DNA from: Shimia sp040225985 | GTDB lineage: Bacteria; Pseudomonadota; Alphaproteobacteria; Rhodobacterales; Rhodobacteraceae | DNA: 64,000 bases | NCBI RefSeq assembly: GCF_040225985.1 | Contig: NZ_JBBPEU010000001.1 | Span: 310,001 to 374,000 of the forward strand | Direction: 5' to 3' | Part shown: positions 60,636 to 64,000 of the stretch, in pieces | How positions within the stretch are numbered: position 1 is the first letter of the stretch | Layout: each line of letters begins with the position of its first letter | Notes under the pieces: generated by a model | Told to the model about the DNA's origin: nothing | Databases searched by the model: none | What the model saw: only the letters and a program-made list of their open reading frames with translations | Position numbers and translations under genes: made by a program

Positions 60636-61643
60636 TTATCGGCGTCTTCCTACCGGCCTCTTTTTGCTTGAGTGCAGCTTATCGTACAAGCCTTTTGCCA
60701 AGTATTCTCCAATTTCGACGGCTTTTTCGGCCGTTAAGCCCGGATACGGTTCCCAAGCCTCATCAAGCGATACTGGCGGGCCTTGGAATAGCTGGCCATC
60801 GCTCCGCCCGAGGAAAGTTTTCGCAACCTCTGCGTTTGCCTCTTCATATTTTTCCAGCAGGGCGCTGCGCTCTTGCGGTGACCAGAAGTATTTCCATTCT
60901 TTCGGATCCGGATGTTTCGCGGAATATTCTCCCAGAATGTCTTTGTAGAGTTTCAAACGCGGACCGATCCGGCGCTGTTCTTTCATCATGGTAAAGAAAG
61001 CAAGGCAATCGCGATTGAGTCGCGAGTTCTGAAGTTGCGGTGGCGTAAATTCTTCCGAGAACGGCGCACCGATACTTTCCAGGAACTGTCTTTCCACGGG
61101 CTGTTGTTCATCACCTTTCTCGAAAACAGTGATGTGCATGTGATCGTTGCCAAACACATTGCCCCAATCAGTCAGTTTCTTCAGATAGTCGAGCGCGTGT
61201 TCGCGAAGGGCAAGATACTCTTCCTTTGTGTGGACGTCGGGTCCGTTTTTTAACTCTTCCTGATAGGCCGACTCCAGCCACTGATCCTGTCGGCGAAGAA
61301 AAAACACAACGCTAACATCAAAATCGTCGAAGTAATCGCGAACTTTCTTGATCCAGGGCACCGATACCAAGGCTTCCGTGCTCATGATGACGTTATCGCA
61401 TCCGGATTTTTCAAGCTCGGCAAGCAGGTCTGCTTTTACCTTCGAGGGATCCTTTTTGGGGATCCAGTCCAACAGAACAGGGCGGAAGAAATTGCCAAGC
61501 GTGTGATGAGCAACGTACTGACGACCGGATTTTGGATAAAGCCAGCCTTTTTCTGCCAGCGCCTTGTCGTTGTTAGCCAGAAAATTCTGAATGGTCGTGG
61601 TCGCCGTTTTCGGAAACCCGACATGTAGATACAGTTTCGGCAT
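60636..61643 (-). CDS. Sulfotransferase-like protein (KTATTTIQ family)
   Basis: The 335-residue product begins LYLHVGFPKTATTTIQNFL, the same P-loop as the protein at 49548. FFLRRQDQWLESAYQEEL is in the place of the 3'-phosphate loop. The C-terminus is basic (SSKKRPVGRRR). It lies 74 bases ahead of the gene at 59764-60561 and follows the acetyltransferase gene by 59 bases, so it is probably part of one reverse-strand operon. Sulfation of a glycan is inferred from the family resemblance and the neighbours. Confidence 0.8.
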   Translation of the reverse strand: MPKLYLHVGFPKTATTTIQNFLANNDKALAEKGWLYPKSGRQYVAHHTLGNFFRPVLLDWIPKKDPSKVKADLLAELEKSGCDNVIMSTEALVSVPWIKKVRDYFDDFDVSVVFFLRRQDQWLESAYQEELKNGPDVHTKEEYLALREHALDYLKKLTDWGNVFGNDHMHITVFEKGDEQQPVERQFLESIGAPFSEEFTPPQLQNSRLNRDCLAFFTMMKEQRRIGPRLKLYKDILGEYSAKHPDPKEWKYFWSPQERSALLEKYEEANAEVAKTFLGRSDGQLFQGPPVSLDEAWEPYPGLTAEKAVEIGEYLAKGLYDKLHSSKKRPVGRRR

Positions 61644-61702
61644 TTTTCTCCTTCGAAACGCGGCGATTAGATACAGATTTCCGCGTTTTCTGGCTGTTTT
61701 CC

Positions 61703-62242
61703 CTATTTGAACAGTTCGTCAAACTCGCGTTGTTTTTGCCGGAACTGTTCTCGGGGCAGTTCATAGTAGATATTGTCTTCGTCTTCGGAAACACGGTTCG
61801 AACCGAAGCGATCATGGAAGCGCAACGTGTGGGTGTTCTCCTTGCGAACGTCAAAGACCGACATTGGAAGGTCCAGCACGTCAAAGCCGTATCTGTAGAC
61901 TTGGATTGCACTGTCCAGTGCCGCTTTTTCTGGCTTGTTTTCGTCTAGGATCCAGCTTCCCCAGGTAAACTGGCCGTCGTGGATGTCATACAAGCGTACG
62001 GTACCGCACCGCATGTTGTCCGAATTTCTGAAGACAACAAAGTAATATTCAGACCCTGCTGCTTCTCGTTCCTTATACCGACGAATCCATGCGCGTTGGT
62101 CGTCTGCCGTGCCAGTCACTTGTGACAAGTGGGCATTGTAGCGTGCATCGTTGCGCAGCCCCCAGATGTATTCAGCATCTGCTTCTTCAACGACCCGGAG
62201 GGTCAGGTTGTAGCCAATTACTTCGCCGCTCTTGTTTTCCAT
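61703..62242 (-). CDS. GNAT family N-acetyltransferase
   Basis: This 179-residue enzyme has a RimJ/PseH-like start (NLTLRVVEEADAEYIWGLRND) and the acetyl-CoA fold with YYFVVFRNSDNMRCGTVRLYDI. FGSWIL-like TWGSWILDENKPEKAALDSAI and VRKENTHTLRFHDRFG complete it. PseH-type members acetylate amino-sugars for surface glycans. A strong ribosome-binding site (GGAGG) precedes the ATG. It lies between the OGT-like and the sulfotransferase genes, which supports a sugar-modifying role, though protein acetylation is possible. Confidence 0.82.
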   Translation of the reverse strand: MENKSGEVIGYNLTLRVVEEADAEYIWGLRNDARYNAHLSQVTGTADDQRAWIRRYKEREAAGSEYYFVVFRNSDNMRCGTVRLYDIHDGQFTWGSWILDENKPEKAALDSAIQVYRYGFDVLDLPMSVFDVRKENTHTLRFHDRFGSNRVSEDEDNIYYELPREQFRQKQREFDELFK

Positions 62243-62313
62243 CTTGTCCTCCGGTTTTCTCTTTGTGTGTCGTTATGTGCTTCAACTCAGAGCAAGGATC
62301 GCGTCTTTATACC

Positions 62314-64000
62314 CTAAACACCAGTTTCATTCCGCGTGTCGAATGTGTTCAAAGCGTCTACAATCGCATCCTGCATCGCAAGCGAGAAATCCGGGTTTGC
62401 GACAAAAATCGGGTTCTTCGCCGCATCCTGAATATCTCGCGAGAGTTGCTCCAAACCAGCGCGGTCTCGTGCCAATTCGCCGACAAGCGTGACATAATCA
62501 TCAGGTGTCGAAGCAAGCGTCTGGTCAAAGCCGAGCGATTTCACCAAGAACTGGTCGATAGAACGCGTATTGCGCCGACGCAGCACGATTGGTGGTGTGC
62601 CATAGATTAACGCCAGATGGGTCATCGTGGCACCGCCATGCGGGAAGGACGAAAGATAGATGTCCGAAAGTGACAATGCGGCTTCCGCCTCGGCGACACT
62701 CAGCTCGCTCAGAACAATGACATTGTCCAGTGAGATACCAACTTCTTCAGCGGCCTCGGTTAGCTGTCTGTTGAACACAAAGGCTTGGCTGCGCCCCGCC
62801 CACCCGGGGTTGTAAGGCGCAAAGAGAAGCTTGCCGTTAGGCACCTCTGCCAACGCGCGCAACATCGTGACCAGACACTCGTGACGCAGCTTTTGCGAAG
62901 ACCCGCCGTTTATCATAACGAAATCGTCTTCCCCGAGTCCCAAAGACGCACGGTCAAACGTCGGTTTCGGCTTCGGCTTCAGGGAGTTGAGGTAGTTGAT
63001 GACGGGCCCGTCAATGCGAAGTATCTTTTCAAAGTAGTCTTCATCCGAAACCTCCGCAGCCGCATCATCGCTGAGGCCAGTGAGGAAATAATCGAAAGAC
63101 GGGAAGCCGGGGGACATCGGAAGGTGGGAATTCAACACCATCTGAATGGGTGCAACCCGATGGTAAAGCGCGATCTCCTGTTCACGCACACCAAATGTCG
63201 TGGCGTTTGCATAGAGGAACACATCAAGGTCATCGGCCAGTATGGTTTCGCGCATGTCATGCGGATCGTTTGAAACGATACGGCGATGATCGATTGCCTT
63301 ATCAAAGACGCGGTCGAATTGCTCATCTTCGGCGACAACACGATCGTGGAAACCTACGGAATAGGCGAAAACCTCGAACTTTTTGTGGTCAAAGGATTTG
63401 AAAAACGCTGCGACGGCTTCACTATCAGGGCCTTTTGCAAAGGTTCGGCAAAGGATACCAACTCGGATGCGACCCTGCGAAAGGTCATCAGGCCGAGGTT
63501 TCTGCCGCGCCAGCGGACCGGTCCGCGATGCAACCTGTTCCAAAAGACGGTTACGCGCGGCCAGTACCGGCTTCAAGGGTTCACCGACCAGAAGAAGCTG
63601 CCCAAGGTCAATCCGGGCCGCCGTGTCGGCAATCATCTTGCGAACAGCCATCGGGTTTTCTGGGGCAAGATGTACGGCTAGCCAATCGAGATAGGTAGCT
63701 ACAAATCCAACATATCCAGCGTCATCCCCGTCGCGGAACAGGACAGGCGGTGTAGACAGCCAGTTCAGATAAAGACCGCGGTAGCGTTCTTCGATTTGTC
63801 CGATGTCGGCCACGAGGGGCAGCTGCCATGCAGGCACATATAGCATCGCAGCTGCAAGCATGCGTGCAAAATTGCCGTCACCTTCTTCGTCATTGCCGTC
63901 GTCGTCGGCTTCCTGGCTTTCGAGACCGCTTTCGCCTTTCGACAGATCGTCAAAGTAGCTTTTGATTTCTTCGATGATTCTGACTTCATCGTCGCCGAAA
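62314..64000 (-). CDS. O-GlcNAc transferase-like (SPINDLY/GT41) protein, 5' end beyond the window
   Basis: The frame runs without a stop to the right edge, so the true start lies outside; the ATG at 63861 is only an internal Met. About 561 residues are visible. Upstream of that Met is an acidic linker (EADDDGNDEEGDGNF). The catalytic part has RIRVGILCRTFAKGPDSEAV, PHDMRETILADDLDVFLYAN (core), APIQMVLNSHLPMSPGFPSFDYFL and INGGSSQKLRHECL. It ends with LSDIYLSSFPHGGATMTHLALIYGTPPIV. This matches the C-terminal catalytic half of OGT/SPINDLY-like glycosyltransferases, which in bacteria glycosylate proteins or surface glycans. N-terminal TPR repeats may lie beyond the edge. Confidence 0.8.
   Translation of the reverse strand, partial: FGDDEVRIIEEIKSYFDDLSKGESGLESQEADDDGNDEEGDGNFARMLAAAMLYVPAWQLPLVADIGQIEERYRGLYLNWLSTPPVLFRDGDDAGYVGFVATYLDWLAVHLAPENPMAVRKMIADTAARIDLGQLLLVGEPLKPVLAARNRLLEQVASRTGPLARQKPRPDDLSQGRIRVGILCRTFAKGPDSEAVAAFFKSFDHKKFEVFAYSVGFHDRVVAEDEQFDRVFDKAIDHRRIVSNDPHDMRETILADDLDVFLYANATTFGVREQEIALYHRVAPIQMVLNSHLPMSPGFPSFDYFLTGLSDDAAAEVSDEDYFEKILRIDGPVINYLNSLKPKPKPTFDRASLGLGEDDFVMINGGSSQKLRHECLVTMLRALAEVPNGKLLFAPYNPGWAGRSQAFVFNRQLTEAAEEVGISLDNVIVLSELSVAEAEAALSLSDIYLSSFPHGGATMTHLALIYGTPPIVLRRRNTRSIDQFLVKSLGFDQTLASTPDDYVTLVGELARDRAGLEQLSRDIQDAAKNPIFVANPDFSLAMQDAIVDALNTFDTRNETGV

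Overview
The window looks like a chromosomal segment of an alphaproteobacterium of the order Rhodobacterales, most likely the Roseobacter group. The reasons are the gene neighbourhoods (rimP-nusA-YlxR/L7Ae-infB; a parvulin gene followed by argJ and mutT, divergent from secA; a PstS-like/OmpA fusion convergent with radC; kdsD-lptC-lptA-lptB-hpf-ptsN without rpoN), the DUF2793 protein and the GT14-like glycosyltransferase. This assignment is inference from protein character, not a database match. No rRNA, tRNA, CRISPR array or insertion sequence was seen.

Region 1 (1-23.3 kb) is mostly housekeeping. It starts with the end of a peptide-type ABC importer operon (permease tail, double ATPase, Tat-exported binding protein). 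Next come the rimP-nusA-ylxR-infB translation/transcription operon with a possible attenuator in its leader, a small conserved-looking ORF, parvulin-argJ-mutT, secA, two exported proteins (one a PstS-like/OmpA fusion), radC, an amino-acid binding protein, dnaK-dnaJ and alkB.

Region 2 (23.2-39.5 kb) begins the cell-surface polysaccharide region: an SH3 protein with a KpsM-like permease that has no ATPase beside it, cysQ-kdsB-GT2-nucleotide-sugar epimerase, a CapD/WbpM-type dehydratase, a Wza-like lipoprotein, galU-galE, three further glycosyltransferases and a double-domain sulfotransferase-like protein. Region 3 (39.5-44.3 kb) is an envelope housekeeping block: ptsN, hpf, lptB, lptA, lptC, kdsD, rnd.

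Region 4 (44.4-64 kb) holds a Kps-type capsule exporter (KpsT, KpsE, KpsM), an RgpF/WbsX fusion, sulfotransferases, two RTX-type proteins that converge on each other, manC and ugd. It also holds a three-gene DUF2793 locus resembling gene-transfer-agent or phage receptor-binding genes. The end carries more glycosyl-, sulfo- and acetyltransferase genes and a truncated SPINDLY/OGT-like gene running off the window.

Taken together, galU, ugd, galE, the UDP-glucuronate epimerase-like protein, manC and the dehydratase would supply nucleotide sugars. The glycosyltransferases would assemble a glycan, the sulfotransferases would sulfate it, CysQ would remove the PAP by-product, and the KpsMTE and Wza-like proteins would export it. 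The most interesting hypothesis is that the DUF2793 locus encodes a GTA or phage spike that binds this same capsule.
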